Source: Oscillatoria sp. HE19RPO
Lineage (GTDB): Bacteria > Cyanobacteriota > Cyanobacteriia > Cyanobacteriales > Laspinemataceae
DNA length: 32,700 nucleotides
Reading direction: 5' to 3'
NCBI RefSeq assembly: GCF_024220515.1
Contig: NZ_JAMXOT010000231.1
Span: forward strand, 1 to 32,700
Part shown: positions 15,629-24,379 of the stretch, in pieces
How the letters are laid out: each line of letters starts with the position of its first letter
Position numbering within the stretch: the stretch's first letter is position 1
Notes under the pieces: model-generated
What the model saw: only the letters and a program-made list of their open reading frames with translations
What the model was told of the DNA's origin: nothing
Database searches by the model: none
Position numbers and translations under genes: made by a program

Positions 15629-17332
15629 TTATTTTTTCAAGGTCCAAAATGGCACGGCTTGAGTCGATTCGAGGGTCGCGCCTTGGAGTCCCGGACGAGC
15701 AAAGAGATATTCTTTTCCTTGCCAAAGGGGAATAAATGGCACATCTTCGGAGAGAATTTGTTGGAGTTCGGTAAAAATTTGGAGGCGAGTTTCAGGGTTT
15801 TGTTCTTGGCGTTCTTGAGCAATTAATTGATTGACGCGATCGCTATAGTAAAAAGAACCCCACAATTTGCTTTCACCTTCTTCACATCCGGTTTCGACGG
15901 ACCCGGTGGCACAGGAAAGGAACGGCTGCATATAGTTATCCGGGTCGAAAAAGTCCGGGGTCCAATCTAGGATAAACATGGAATACACGCCTTTATCCAA
16001 ATTATTGTAAGCGGTGGCAGCTTCAACGCTTTGCAGTTCGATTTGAATCGCTCCCCCTAATTCCTGTTCAGCTAAGGCTTCGATCGTGGTGGCGACATCA
16101 GCATTGGTGCGAAGATTCGACCGATACCACAACTGAAGTTGCAAAGGATTCTCAGGGGTGTAACCGGCTTGCGCGAGGAGTTGTTTGGCTTGGTCAAAAT
16201 TCCCATCCCCATATTTATTGAGAAAGACGGGCTGATAATACCGTTCTAAGGTGGTGGGAATCAAGCTATACAGCGGTTCCATTTGTCCTTGAAAAATCCG
16301 CTGTTGCAAGAGGGGACGGTCAATGATAGAGGCGATCGCCTGTCGCACTTCCGGTTTTTTTAATGCCTCATCTTTCATGTTCAGGGTTAAGACATAAATC
16401 CCGTTACTGCGATTAGAAATCACTTGCCAACCTTGGCCAGGGGCTTGTCTTTGTAAACTGCTAATTTGATCCAGGTCTAATGTCCCGTAGGTCAGATCTA
16501 CAGCCCCCCGACGGAAGGAGTTATAAACGTTAGCAGGACTAGAGAACTGTTGAATATCAATGCCGGTATTGAGAGGTTTTTCTCCCCAGTAATCCTCGAA
16601 TACATCTAACTTGATAGTATCGGTTCCATAGCTGACCAATTTATAAGGTCCGGTTCCCACAAATGTATCCGGTTTAAATTGACCGGCTCCAATTTGATAG
16701 GCGGTGGGAGAGACAGCGACTAACCCGGAGAAGGTTAACAAATCGGGAAAGGCAGCAAAGGGCTGTTTAAGCTGAAGGGTTATTTCATATTCACCGCTGG
16801 CTTGTACCGATTCAACGATATTAGATAATAAGGATGAGGGAGCCCCGCCATTTTCCATGAATCGTTCCAGGGAAAATTTCATGGTTTCGGCATTGAAGGG
16901 AGTGCCGTCATGATAAACCACGTCGGAACGCAGAGGAATGGTATAGGTGACTCCATCGGGACTGATTTCGGGGAGTGCCGTGGCGAGTTGAGGTTTGAGG
17001 GTGGTGGTGCCGCTTTCGTAGGTGTAGAGGCGATCGCCTAGGTTGTACAGTAACATTCCTGCTGCATTTTCATAAGCATCGGCAGGGTCGATGGTTCTAA
17101 TTTTGGCGGTGGTGCCAATGGAGATCCGAGTGGGGTCGGTATTCTGGTTCATTTCGGGGCGATCTCCACAGCTAATCGCCAAAAGAGCACAGATCGAAAA
17201 CAATCCCACAAATTTAGCGAGTTTACGCCAGTGGCGATCGGCGTTCGCGAAGCGTCTCCAAAGGAGAATCGCCCGGAGAATGGATCCGGTGATACCCCGA
17301 TAGTTTACTCCAGTTGTCTGATTCGGCTTCAA
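15629..17332 (-). CDS. ABC transporter substrate-binding lipoprotein (SBP family 5)
   Basis: A 567-residue extracytoplasmic solute-binding protein of the peptide/nickel class. A hydrophobic signal segment at 42-54 is followed by Cys55 (LLAISC), a lipobox, so the protein should be lipid-anchored. The mature part starts TRISIGTTAKIRTIDPADAYEN and includes DGVTYTIPLRSDVVYHDGTPF, the SBP5 signature region. The start at 17332 is TTG, preceded by AGGGGA at good spacing. No ATG occurs in frame before the lipobox, so TTG is the best choice. The long N-terminal tail is odd: residues 21-34 are encoded by a palindromic repeat (17233-17272). It is transcribed ahead of the permease gene at 14504-15529. 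Confidence 0.88.
   Translation of the reverse strand: MKPNQTTGVNYRGITGSILRAILLWRRFANADRHWRKLAKFVGLFSICALLAISCGDRPEMNQNTDPTRISIGTTAKIRTIDPADAYENAAGMLLYNLGDRLYTYESGTTTLKPQLATALPEISPDGVTYTIPLRSDVVYHDGTPFNAETMKFSLERFMENGGAPSSLLSNIVESVQASGEYEITLQLKQPFAAFPDLLTFSGLVAVSPTAYQIGAGQFKPDTFVGTGPYKLVSYGTDTIKLDVFEDYWGEKPLNTGIDIQQFSSPANVYNSFRRGAVDLTYGTLDLDQISSLQRQAPGQGWQVISNRSNGIYVLTLNMKDEALKKPEVRQAIASIIDRPLLQQRIFQGQMEPLYSLIPTTLERYYQPVFLNKYGDGNFDQAKQLLAQAGYTPENPLQLQLWYRSNLRTNADVATTIEALAEQELGGAIQIELQSVEAATAYNNLDKGVYSMFILDWTPDFFDPDNYMQPFLSCATGSVETGCEEGESKLWGSFYYSDRVNQLIAQERQEQNPETRLQIFTELQQILSEDVPFIPLWQGKEYLFARPGLQGATLESTQAVPFWTLKK
17233..17272. repeat. Palindromic repeat inside the binding-protein gene start
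   Basis: Two small palindromes lie side by side: GCGTTCGCGAAGCG (imperfect) and TCTCCAAAGGAGA (perfect), bordered by GGCGATCG and GAATCGCC. Repeats of this style are dispersed in cyanobacterial genomes. Here it is in frame and encodes residues 21-34 of the lipoprotein precursor, in the part removed with the signal peptide. Confidence 0.6.
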
Positions 17333-17560
17333 TTTTTCTTCCCCTACAATTGATCGGCTTAAATTGGAACGTTTCTAAAGTGACAAAAGCGATCACCCAT
17401 TAGTTTATTTGCTTTCGGTCAGATTTAGGGGGTCACCGGACAAGTTCCTGGCTGCCAACCCTCTCTCCTTTGTGTTTTCACCTGTGAATCGACTTGAAGT
17501 CTAGCATGGATTTTACAATAAACTAGCCGGATCATTTTTGGCCCTAGAGTACCACCCCCA

Positions 17561-17585
17561 AAGAAAAATCCAGGCAGCCGCCTGG
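17561..17585 (-). terminator. Terminator after the adenylate cyclase gene
   Basis: Read on the minus strand, CCAGGC and GCCTGG pair around a 4-base loop and are followed by ATTTTTCTT. It lies 42 bases past the cyclase stop codon and separates it from the ABC transporter operon. Confidence 0.75.
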
Positions 17586-17627
17586 AAGAAAGATCCGGGT
17601 TTCCCGGGGAGATTGTGGACCCCTGGA

Positions 17628-19550
17628 TTAACCCAGCTTCCCGACTAGCCAATAGGTGAGCATTTCTCCTTTGCCTTTTACAGAAATCAGCCCCCGTTGT
17701 TCAAATTCAAATCGGGTTTTTAACCGTTCATAAACCGCCTCAGTCACCTGAATTTTCCCCGGCAATCCGCTGGATTCCATTCTTGAAGCGGTGTTAACCG
17801 TATCCCCCCATAAGTCATAGATAAATTTGCTCATGCCAATCACTCCGGCAATGGCGGGACCAATATGAATCCCTATTCTCAGTTGAAAGGTTTGTCCAGT
17901 ATGCTGATTTAACTGGGCTAATTCCTCTTGCATATCCAAGGCCATTTGAGCCACTTCAAAGATAGCATTGGCACAGGGAACAGGTAATCCCCCGACGACC
18001 ATATAGGCATCTCCAATGGTTTTGATTTTTTCTAATTTATGGTGTTGTGCTAATTTGTCAAACCGTGAAAAAATTTTATTTAACAATTCTAATAATTTTT
18101 TGGGGGATCGATTGGCTGCAAATTCCGTAAATCCCACTAAATCGGCAAAAATTACGCTGACGTCTTCAAAGTGGTCAGCAATGGGATTTTCTCCTTTTTG
18201 CAGCCGAGTGGCGATCGGTTGGGGTAAAATATTCAATAGGAGGGTTTCGGTTTGATTTTGTTGATATTTGAGTGCTTCCTGGGCTAACTTGCGTTCAGTA
18301 ATATCGGAAACAATGCCTTCATAATAGAGAATATTACCATTGGAGTCTCTCACTGCCCGGGCCGTTTCAGAAATCCAAATAATACTTTTATCTTTACAAT
18401 AAACCATTGATTCAAATCCAGAGACTGAATTGTTGGCAGCGATTGCCTCTATAAATTCTTGGCGGCGATCGCGATTGACATAGAGTTCGGTGTTGATATC
18501 TTTCAAACTCTGTTGTAATTCTTCCCCGGAATCATAGCCATAGATCTTCGCCAGGGCCGGATTGACGCTCAAATACTGTCCATCTACCGTGGATTGAAAA
18601 ATCCCGGCTATGGCATTTTCTACGATACTATGATATCGTTCTTCTGCGATTCTTAAGGCTTCTTCTGCTTGCTTGCGATCGCTAATATCTCGGGCTACCA
18701 CAATCACCGTATCTTCCCGCACCGGAGACACGGCTGCCGAAAACCACATTTCTTGACCATGAGCCGTAAGACAGTAATCAAAATGCAAAGTTTCTCTGTT
18801 CTCTAACACTTGACCAATAATATTCAACCAGCTTTCTGCCGTATCTGGGGAAAACAACTGTTCAATCGTTTGCCCTACAATGTCGGAATCGGGCTGATAT
18901 AAACGCATCCAATTACTGGGTAAAATATCCAGATTACTAATATTCCCCTCTTGAATACTAATTAAGGCAATAATATCAGTCATTGCCTCAAAAACAGCCC
19001 GCATTTTCTCCTCAGCGGACCTCAGTTTTTCCTCTAATAATTTTCGTTCATTAATTTCGGCTTGGAATTGGAGGTTTTGGTGAGCTAGGAGCTTACTCTT
19101 TTCTTGAAGTTGCTTTTGGAGTGCCCGTTGAGAGAGATGGGTTTCTAACCGCGCCAGAATTTCTTCCATTTGGAACGGTTTGCTAATGTAGTCAATTCCC
19201 CCGGATTTAAAAGCTTTTGCTTTATCAAATCCTTCGGTTAGCGCACTTAAAAATATAATAGGAATATCCTGGGTTTGAGGATTTTCTTTCAGTTTTTGAC
19301 AAACTTCATATCCATCCATCTCCGGCATCATAATGTCTAAAAAAATTAGGTCTGGCTGTTTCATTTCAACAAATTGCAAGGCGAGCGAGCCGTTCGTTAC
19401 CGCCCTAACGTTATAGTTGTGTCTTCTTAATAAATTAACCAATAATTTTAAATTATTAGGCACATCATCTACGATTAATAGATCGGCTTTATATCCTGAA
19501 TTATCTTGAGGATTAATCTGGTTAATTTCTGATGCACCTTGTTCGCCCAT
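17628..19550 (-). CDS. Response regulator-PAS-PAS class III adenylate cyclase
   Basis: A soluble 640-residue signalling enzyme making cyclic AMP. Numbered from the ATG at 19550: receiver domain at about 23-142 with phospho-acceptor Asp72 (LDIMMPEMDG), coiled coil at about 143-183, PAS-PAC 1 at about 183-298, PAS-PAC 2 at about 303-422, linker, then the cyclase catalytic domain at about 460-625. Catalytic metal aspartates are Asp470 (FADLVGF) and Asp514 (TIGDAYM). Lys510 and Asp579 occupy the two purine-selecting positions in the form expected for ATP, not GTP, and Asn586 and Arg590 are the transition-state residues (NTASR). There is no membrane segment. The frame opens ten codons earlier with TTG, but the ATG start keeps the whole receiver domain. 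A separate histidine kinase presumably phosphorylates it. Confidence 0.9.
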   Translation of the reverse strand: MGEQGASEINQINPQDNSGYKADLLIVDDVPNNLKLLVNLLRRHNYNVRAVTNGSLALQFVEMKQPDLIFLDIMMPEMDGYEVCQKLKENPQTQDIPIIFLSALTEGFDKAKAFKSGGIDYISKPFQMEEILARLETHLSQRALQKQLQEKSKLLAHQNLQFQAEINERKLLEEKLRSAEEKMRAVFEAMTDIIALISIQEGNISNLDILPSNWMRLYQPDSDIVGQTIEQLFSPDTAESWLNIIGQVLENRETLHFDYCLTAHGQEMWFSAAVSPVREDTVIVVARDISDRKQAEEALRIAEERYHSIVENAIAGIFQSTVDGQYLSVNPALAKIYGYDSGEELQQSLKDINTELYVNRDRRQEFIEAIAANNSVSGFESMVYCKDKSIIWISETARAVRDSNGNILYYEGIVSDITERKLAQEALKYQQNQTETLLLNILPQPIATRLQKGENPIADHFEDVSVIFADLVGFTEFAANRSPKKLLELLNKIFSRFDKLAQHHKLEKIKTIGDAYMVVGGLPVPCANAIFEVAQMALDMQEELAQLNQHTGQTFQLRIGIHIGPAIAGVIGMSKFIYDLWGDTVNTASRMESSGLPGKIQVTEAVYERLKTRFEFEQRGLISVKGKGEMLTYWLVGKLG

Positions 19551-20525
19551 AGTATCTACTAGAATAAGATGTTGTCTCAATCATTCAATCTGCTTTTCAG
19601 ACTGCTAAACTCTTAAAAAGATTCCCTTGACTTTGGGGATCTCAACCCCTTGAACCATTACCCTAAAATTCTCGAACATACATAGCCAGTTTAACCCTAG
19701 GAACCCCAAGGTCCCCGCTGGGAGTGAATGCGCAGCGACTCCCCCAGAATAAAAGCGCTCATGGCGATTCGACTCCAGCCGGACTTACGCATTGCCTTGA
19801 TCGCAGGGGCAGTCCATCAACGGCTCCTATCATATCGGATTGACATCCCTGTGAAGATCATAAGTTCTGTCGGTGGTTTCCAGAGGATATCTGCATATCA
19901 CTGTACTATAGAGCGCTTTAATCATTTGTACAATTTTTAATCCTTGACAAAAGCATCTCTCAACCCTTGGAACTATCACGGATTACCTATTCGCTATCTG
20001 CGATTTTAGGATAACCAGAGGTAGGGTACTGAGTTTGCCGAACTTATTCCCCTACCCAACCCATCGAGCCACGGCTCATCTCCAGATATTATCATCGGGA
20101 TTGATGGGGTAATCTCAACTCAATTAATTGGAGTTTTAAGCCCTAGGTTGAAGGATTCGGCTTAGAGGCAATCATCGAGCGTGGTAATAAGATAGAACAG
20201 GTTAACCCTCAGGAGAAAGCTCGACCCGATCGCCTGGGGATCGATCGGAGTATGCAACCTGGGGATAGCCCGGACGAGATAACTTTGAAGTTGCCCATCC
20301 CCAGTCACAACCGGACAGGTGTGATAAATTCCTCTAGTCACCTGTCCAAAGAGAAAAGCAGCGATCGCCCTTTTGAATTTACTACTCCATCTATATCTTA
20401 AGGCTGATGTATGTAGGCACAATCCCTTGATAACCTTAACTCAGATAAGGGAGGCCGAGAGGGTGCAAGACCTGCAACCCCCGAATTCCCATCCAATGGA
20501 AATTTTAGACCAGGAGAACCATAAT
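19551..20525. other. Long intergenic region upstream of the small secreted protein gene
   Basis: These 975 bases hold no gene I can support; frames at 19728-19940 (+) and 20162-20422 (-) look like chance. Near 19719-19742, GGGAGT and ACTCCC can pair. A perfect 9-bp hairpin (GGACAGGTG / CACCTGTCC) lies at 20313-20347 with a 17-base loop, and a second imperfect hairpin (GGGTGCA / TGCAACCC) lies near 20462-20480. The last two could form a structured leader for the gene at 20526. A TTGACA hexamer near 19944 has no clear -10 partner. Confidence 0.4.
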
Positions 20526-20882
20526 ATGCCGTCTATCAGCTTAAAATTACCGACTTTGCGTCCCCTACGCTTTTTGGTCGCAGTCTGCGTGTCTGCCCTA
20601 CTCTTTTTCAGCAGTGCCTTCCCTGCTTATGCAGCGAGTAGCAGCCCGACGAAAGGTGAAGATCAGATGCTGAAGATTGAGGAGAAATCCCTCAAAGCGA
20701 TCGGAGATGATCCTTATACCATGAACGATCAGGTTGATGAAACAAATCCCGGTTTGAATGCCGTTCAAGGAACTGCGGATCAAGATAAAATGATTTCCCC
20801 AGAAGATGCCAAATCCAGCGGGGCAACTTCCTTTACTGAGCAGGTTAAGAACGCCGTTGAAAACATCACGGGTAAAGATTAA
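20526..20882 (+). CDS. Small secreted protein, low-temperature-induced-like
   Basis: A 118-residue protein. The ATG at 20526 follows CAGGAG and begins directly with a signal peptide (PLRFLVAVCVSALLFFSSAF, cut likely after AYA at 36). The open frame continues upstream to 20373, but that part lacks a ribosome binding site and would bury the signal peptide. The mature 82 residues are polar, with KGEDQMLKIEEKS, NPGLNAVQGTADQDKM and a C-terminal amphipathic helix ending NAVENITGKD. From memory this pattern matches small cyanobacterial proteins annotated as low temperature-induced; that link is tentative. A very stable hairpin follows the gene, and the leader can fold. Export to the periplasm or thylakoid lumen is inferred. 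Confidence 0.7.
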   Translation: MPSISLKLPTLRPLRFLVAVCVSALLFFSSAFPAYAASSSPTKGEDQMLKIEEKSLKAIGDDPYTMNDQVDETNPGLNAVQGTADQDKMISPEDAKSSGATSFTEQVKNAVENITGKD

Positions 20883-20951
20883 TCTCTCAGCCGGATGGGG
20901 GTATAAAACATTCCGAAAAATCCCAAGTTAGAACAAGGTAAATTAGGGTAA

Positions 20952-21001
20952 GTTAGTCCCTCAAGAAAAAGATTTTGGATTCTTTTTCTTGAGGGACTAA
21001 C
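20952..21001 (+). terminator. Very long hairpin after the small secreted protein gene
   Basis: Two 21-base arms (20952-20972 and 20981-21001) pair perfectly with an 8-base loop, 70 bases past the stop. The stem includes an A-run/T-run (AAGAAAAAGA / TCTTTTTCTT), so it can act in either direction. No extra T-run follows; transcript stabilisation is an alternative role. Confidence 0.6.
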
Positions 21002-21034
21002 GCATTATTCCTTAAGTTTAAAGTCTGTTTTAGA

Positions 21035-21216
21035 GGGAGGATCTCAATTTTTCCAAGAGACCTAACCCCCGGTGCCCCCTTCCCTCAGAGGGAAGGGGGA
21101 GAAAGAGATTTATTCCCCCCTCCGGTGCATAAAAAATTTCCTGATTCTCCCTCTGCTATTAGGAGAGGGCCACCGGAGAGGTCCGCTCGGTTTTTAGGCC
21201 AAATTGAGATGCTTCC
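21035..21216. mobile_element. Family B miniature inverted-repeat element, copy 2
   Basis: The ends GGGAGGATCTCAATTT and AAATTGAGATGCTTCC are inverted repeats with small differences. They are bordered by direct repeats GTTTTAGA at 21027-21034 and 21217-21224, a likely 8-bp target-site duplication. The left end matches the reverse complement of the right end of the copy at 14310 (through AAGAGACCTAA). The interior differs: it holds a CCCTTCCCTC/GAGGGAAGGG hairpin of the dispersed type and further CCGG-rich arms. No coding capacity. Confidence 0.75.
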
Positions 21217-21362
21217 GTTTTAGACAGGAATTGTGGGTTCCGGGGTGGCCCCCGGGGAACAGACGTGACGGTTATCAGGAAGATGGAGTCACGAGCTAGA
21301 GCAATGGCATCACTCACCCGGATTGAGAGTGTTGGCTGTAGTTACATTTCACTACCCTACAA

Positions 21363-21863
21363 CTAACTACAACTGCCAAAGTCGCAGTCGGCACTCGAAC
21401 AATCCAGGGCGCTATCTTCCAGGGGATTACAGTCGCTGCAACTGATTCCACCACAACAATCCAAGAGGTTGAGGCATTCTAAGCTGTCCGTACAGGCATC
21501 GCAACCGACTCCGGGGTTTAATTCGCTACAGGCACAATCTCGGGTCCGGTTAGGACTGGAACGGTTGGGCTTTTTTTGAGGTTGAGCGGTGGCACAAACT
21601 TGGGACCGCAGAATGTGATGCGCTTCCTTGCAGGCGGCAAATCGGTGTTGAGATAAGGCGATCGCCTCGGATAAGCCCCTTTGAGCCACGGCGGTTTTGA
21701 TGTATTGAGAACAGGAGTCTCCACCGTAGAGGATTCGATGAGCGCAGGAAAAGCCTTTATGAGGGGAAAGGTGTTTTTGGTAGCCGGTAATCGAGGCGAT
21801 CGCGATCGCCCTCAACCGTCGTGAATCCAGGAACAGCCGCGCATCCAGTCCATTCGAGTTCAT
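21363..21863 (-). CDS. YidD-like protein with cysteine-rich C-terminal tail
   Basis: A 166-residue protein. Residues about 18-92 match the YidD pattern (small helper of YidC-dependent membrane insertion): ASITGYQKHLSPHKGFSC, then GGDSCSQYIKTAV, then ALSQHRFAACKEA, with Cys40, Cys51 and Cys78 in the places of the YidD cysteines. After a basic linker (QPQKKPNRSSPNRTR) comes a tail of about 58 residues with twelve cysteines (110-165), including CxC, CxxC and CC pairs. Standard YidD is about 70-90 residues without such a tail. The tail could bind metal or form disulfides; this is inference. The gene is divergent from chlP, with 207 bases between the two starts. Confidence 0.8.
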   Translation of the reverse strand: MNSNGLDARLFLDSRRLRAIAIASITGYQKHLSPHKGFSCAHRILYGGDSCSQYIKTAVAQRGLSEAIALSQHRFAACKEAHHILRSQVCATAQPQKKPNRSSPNRTRDCACSELNPGVGCDACTDSLECLNLLDCCGGISCSDCNPLEDSALDCSSADCDFGSCS

Positions 21864-22070
21864 GTTGTCCCAGGGAAGATGGCCCTTATTTTACGTCGAA
21901 GTTTATTCTTTTACCTGGACTAAATTCCAGCATCCGCCAAAGCGGGCTAATTATGTAGAAATATTAAGCTCTGTTTCATTTTCGTCACATATAGGGGGGT
22001 GACCCGACCAGAAGGGGATAGTCCGTGATACGATTGCTTTCCGTAACCGTGACAGATAGGGAGAACTTCT

Positions 22071-23291
22071 TTGGCACTACGGGTTGCTGTTGTTGGATCG
22101 GGACCGGCTGGTTCCTCTGCTGCCGAAACGCTTGCAAAAGCAGGGATTGAGACCTACCTGTTTGAGCGCAAGCTGGATAATGCGAAGCCTTGTGGCGGGG
22201 CCATACCCTTATGTATGGTGAGTGAGTTTGATCTGCCGGATCACATCATCGATCGTCGGGTGAGAAAAATGAAAATGATCTCCCCGTCCAATATCGAAGT
22301 CGATATCAATTTAGAAAAACAAGAAGAATATATTGGGATGTGTCGCCGGGAAATCCTCGATGGATTCCTGCGCGATCGCGCTGAAAAATTAGGCGCAAAC
22401 CTGATTAACGGTACCGTTCACAAACTGGATATTCCCACAAACAATACGGACCCCTATGTTTTACACTATGCGGACCATTCCGATGGCTCCGTAGCAGGGA
22501 CCCAAAAAACCCTAAAAGTGGATCTGGTCATTGGCGCTGACGGAGCGAACTCTCGCGTCGCCAAAGCCATTGATGCCGGGGACTATAACTACGCGATCGC
22601 CTTCCAAGAGCGCATTCGCCTCCCGGAAGACAAAATGGCCTACTACAATGACCTCGCAGAAATGTATGTGGGAACCGACGTTTCCCCCGACTTCTATGCC
22701 TGGGTCTTCCCCAAATACGATCATGTCGCCGTGGGAACCGGCACCATGAAAGTCAACCAAGCTCTAATCAAAAAGCTGCAAGCTGGCATTCGCACCCGGG
22801 CCGCCAAACGGCTAGAAGGGGGCGAAATCATCAAAGTGGAAGCCCACCCGATTCCGGAACATCCGCGTCCGCGTCGAGTGGTCGGTCGCGTCGCCCTCGT
22901 CGGAGATGCCGCAGGTACCGTCACCAAATCATCTGGGGAAGGGATTTATTTTGCAGCCAAATCCGCTCGGATGTGCGCCGAAACCATCGTCGAGTTTTCC
23001 GAAGGCGGGACCCGCGTTCCCACAGAAGAGGAACTGAAAATTTACCTGAAGCGCTGGGATAAGAAATACGGCATCACTTATGCAGTATTGGATATCCTGC
23101 AACGGGTGTTCTATCGCACCGATGCCACAAGGGAAGCCTTTGTGGAAATGTGTGCCGATATGGATGTTCAGCGCATGACGTTTGACAGCTATCTGTATAA
23201 AACCGTCGTTCCCGCCAATCCTTTCGTGCAGATGAAGATTACTGCGAAAACCATTGGTAGTTTGCTGCGGGGTAACGCCTTAGCCCCCTAG
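22071..23291 (+). CDS. chlP: Geranylgeranyl diphosphate/chlorophyllide reductase ChlP
   Basis: A 406-residue flavoprotein that reduces geranylgeranyl groups to phytyl for chlorophyll a, tocopherol and phylloquinone synthesis at the thylakoid membrane. The FAD-binding fold starts at once (VAVVGSGPAGSSAAE, GxGxxG), KPCGGAIP follows near 40, and VALVGDAAGTVTKSSGEGIYFA near 280 is the second FAD contact. Length and sequence are typical of the cyanobacterial/plant enzyme. The start is TTG at 22071: AGGGAG lies 7 bases upstream and the conserved N-terminus begins exactly here. A terminator follows. It converges with rpaA. Confidence 0.95.
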   Translation: MALRVAVVGSGPAGSSAAETLAKAGIETYLFERKLDNAKPCGGAIPLCMVSEFDLPDHIIDRRVRKMKMISPSNIEVDINLEKQEEYIGMCRREILDGFLRDRAEKLGANLINGTVHKLDIPTNNTDPYVLHYADHSDGSVAGTQKTLKVDLVIGADGANSRVAKAIDAGDYNYAIAFQERIRLPEDKMAYYNDLAEMYVGTDVSPDFYAWVFPKYDHVAVGTGTMKVNQALIKKLQAGIRTRAAKRLEGGEIIKVEAHPIPEHPRPRRVVGRVALVGDAAGTVTKSSGEGIYFAAKSARMCAETIVEFSEGGTRVPTEEELKIYLKRWDKKYGITYAVLDILQRVFYRTDATREAFVEMCADMDVQRMTFDSYLYKTVVPANPFVQMKITAKTIGSLLRGNALAP

Positions 23292-23406
23292 AACCGCCCA
23301 TCACAGGATCCAGCTAAAGCCGATGAATCGGGAAAGTTGGATTCTGTTGGGACTCATCCTGAAGCTGATCCGGACGATCAGTCTTTCTGGAATTTGTTAG
23401 AAAGAG

Positions 23407-23446
23407 CGCTCTCCCGCGACATTAAGCAGTTTGGGGGAGCGTTTTT
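23407..23446 (+). terminator. Rho-independent terminator of chlP
   Basis: CGCTCTCCC and GGGGGAGCG pair with one mismatch around a loop of 17 bases and are followed by five T residues, with another T-run a few bases later, 115 bases past the chlP stop. Confidence 0.75.
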
Positions 23447-23485
23447 CTGTTTTTAGAATCATGACCCGACCGGGATCAAAGCGTA

Positions 23486-23565
23486 GTATCACCCCACAGG
23501 GTAGAACTTCAGGGAGTTTAAACAGCCGAAACTCCCCATCCGGTTCTTCCTTCCTTGTGGGGTGA
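23486..23565 (-). terminator. Nested inverted repeat abutting the rpaA stop codon
   Basis: The outer arms TCACCCCACA (23489-23498) and TGTGGGGTGA (23556-23565) pair perfectly. The inner arms GGGAGTTT (23512-23519) and AAACTCCC (23529-23536) also pair perfectly. The structure ends two bases from the rpaA stop codon, so it forms the 3' end of that mRNA. No T-run follows, so it may protect or pause rather than terminate. Confidence 0.5.
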
Positions 23566-23567
23566 GA

Positions 23568-24302
23568 CTATACGGCTTGGGGGTTTTCATTAGCCGGTGC
23601 AGTGCTCGGTAACTCTAAGCAATAACCGGCACCATAGACCGTTTTAATGTAGCGAGGATGTCGAGGGTCGGGTTCGAGTTTCGTCCTCAGATGCCTAACA
23701 TGAACCCGAATCGTTTCGATATCATCATCGGGGTCATATCCCCAAACTTCTTTGAGAATTTCACTAGGAGAGACCGTTTGGCCGTGACGTTGCAACAAGC
23801 AGTGCAACAGTTCAAATTCCAAGTGTGTCAGCTTGACCGTGCGATCGAACCAAATGGCTTCAAACCGTTCGGGGACGAGAGTCAGGGGTCCATAGTTGAG
23901 AATCTCCGCGTGTTTGGCAGCCTGGGGAATGCGATCGGTGCGTCGCAACAAGGCTCTCACCCGTGCAAGCATTTCTTCAACTTCAAAGGGTTTAGTCAGG
24001 TAATCATCAGCGCCTGCATTGAAACCTTCGACCTTATCATGGGTTTGACCTAAAGCTGTCAGCATCAGGACGGGTATATCGGCAGTCCGCTCATCACGAC
24101 GAAGCCGTTGACATACGGTGAATCCATCCACCCGAGGCAGCATCAGATCGAGCATGATTAAATCGGGGATCAGTTGCAGTGCAAGCGCTTGACCTTTGAT
24201 GCCATCTTCGGCTTGACTGACTTCATAGCCAGCCATCTCCAGATTGACGGCGACTAATTCTGAGATTGCAGGGTCATCGTCAATGACGAGTATCCGGGGC
24301 AT
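23568..24302 (-). CDS. rpaA: Response regulator RpaA (circadian output, OmpR family)
   Basis: A 244-residue OmpR/PhoB-type transcription factor. The receiver domain at about 1-118 has acidic pocket D8-D10 and phospho-acceptor Asp52 ([10 protein letters not shown]). The winged-helix DNA-binding domain is at about 140-230, with [20 protein letters not shown] and [19 protein letters not shown]. The sequence [31 protein letters not shown] and the [14 protein letters not shown] linker match the highly conserved RpaA family, not RpaB. RpaA is phosphorylated by SasA under control of KaiC and drives dusk gene expression. The ATG at 24302 lacks a clear ribosome binding site; a 14-bp palindrome lies just upstream. 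It is monocistronic and converges with chlP. Confidence 0.95.
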   Translation of the reverse strand: MPRILVIDDDPAISELVAVNLEMAGYEVSQAEDGIKGQALALQLIPDLIMLDLMLPRVDGFTVCQRLRRDERTADIPVLMLTALGQTHDKVEGFNAGADDYLTKPFEVEEMLARVRALLRRTDRIPQAAKHAEILNYGPLTLVPERFEAIWFDRTVKLTHLEFELLHCLLQRHGQTVSPSEILKEVWGYDPDDDIETIRVHVRHLRTKLEPDPRHPRYIKTVYGAGYCLELPSTAPANENPQAV

Positions 24303-24304
24303 GG

Positions 24305-24318
24305 TTCAAAATTTTGAA
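24305..24318 (-). promoter_or_regulatory. Perfect 14-bp palindrome next to the rpaA start codon
   Basis: TTCAAAATTTTGAA lies two bases upstream of the rpaA ATG, in place of a ribosome binding site. It could be an operator or a translational control element; no known regulator consensus was matched. Confidence 0.4.
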
Positions 24319-24379
24319 AGACTGGGTTGATTAAGGTTCATGAAGAACCATGTAGAGAATCGTAAAGATTCCTCTACAA

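Noticed and set aside
17425-17652. Minus-strand open frame of 75 codons overlapping the cyclase gene end
   Set aside because: It runs through the terminator hairpin at 17561-17585 and its sequence has no protein-like pattern.
19755-19785. T-loop-like GATTCGACTCC
   Set aside because: The flanking bases do not pair as a T stem and no cloverleaf can be built.
19728-20422. Open frames of 70 (+) and 86 (-) codons in the long gap before the small secreted protein
   Set aside because: Compositions look random and there are no start signals.
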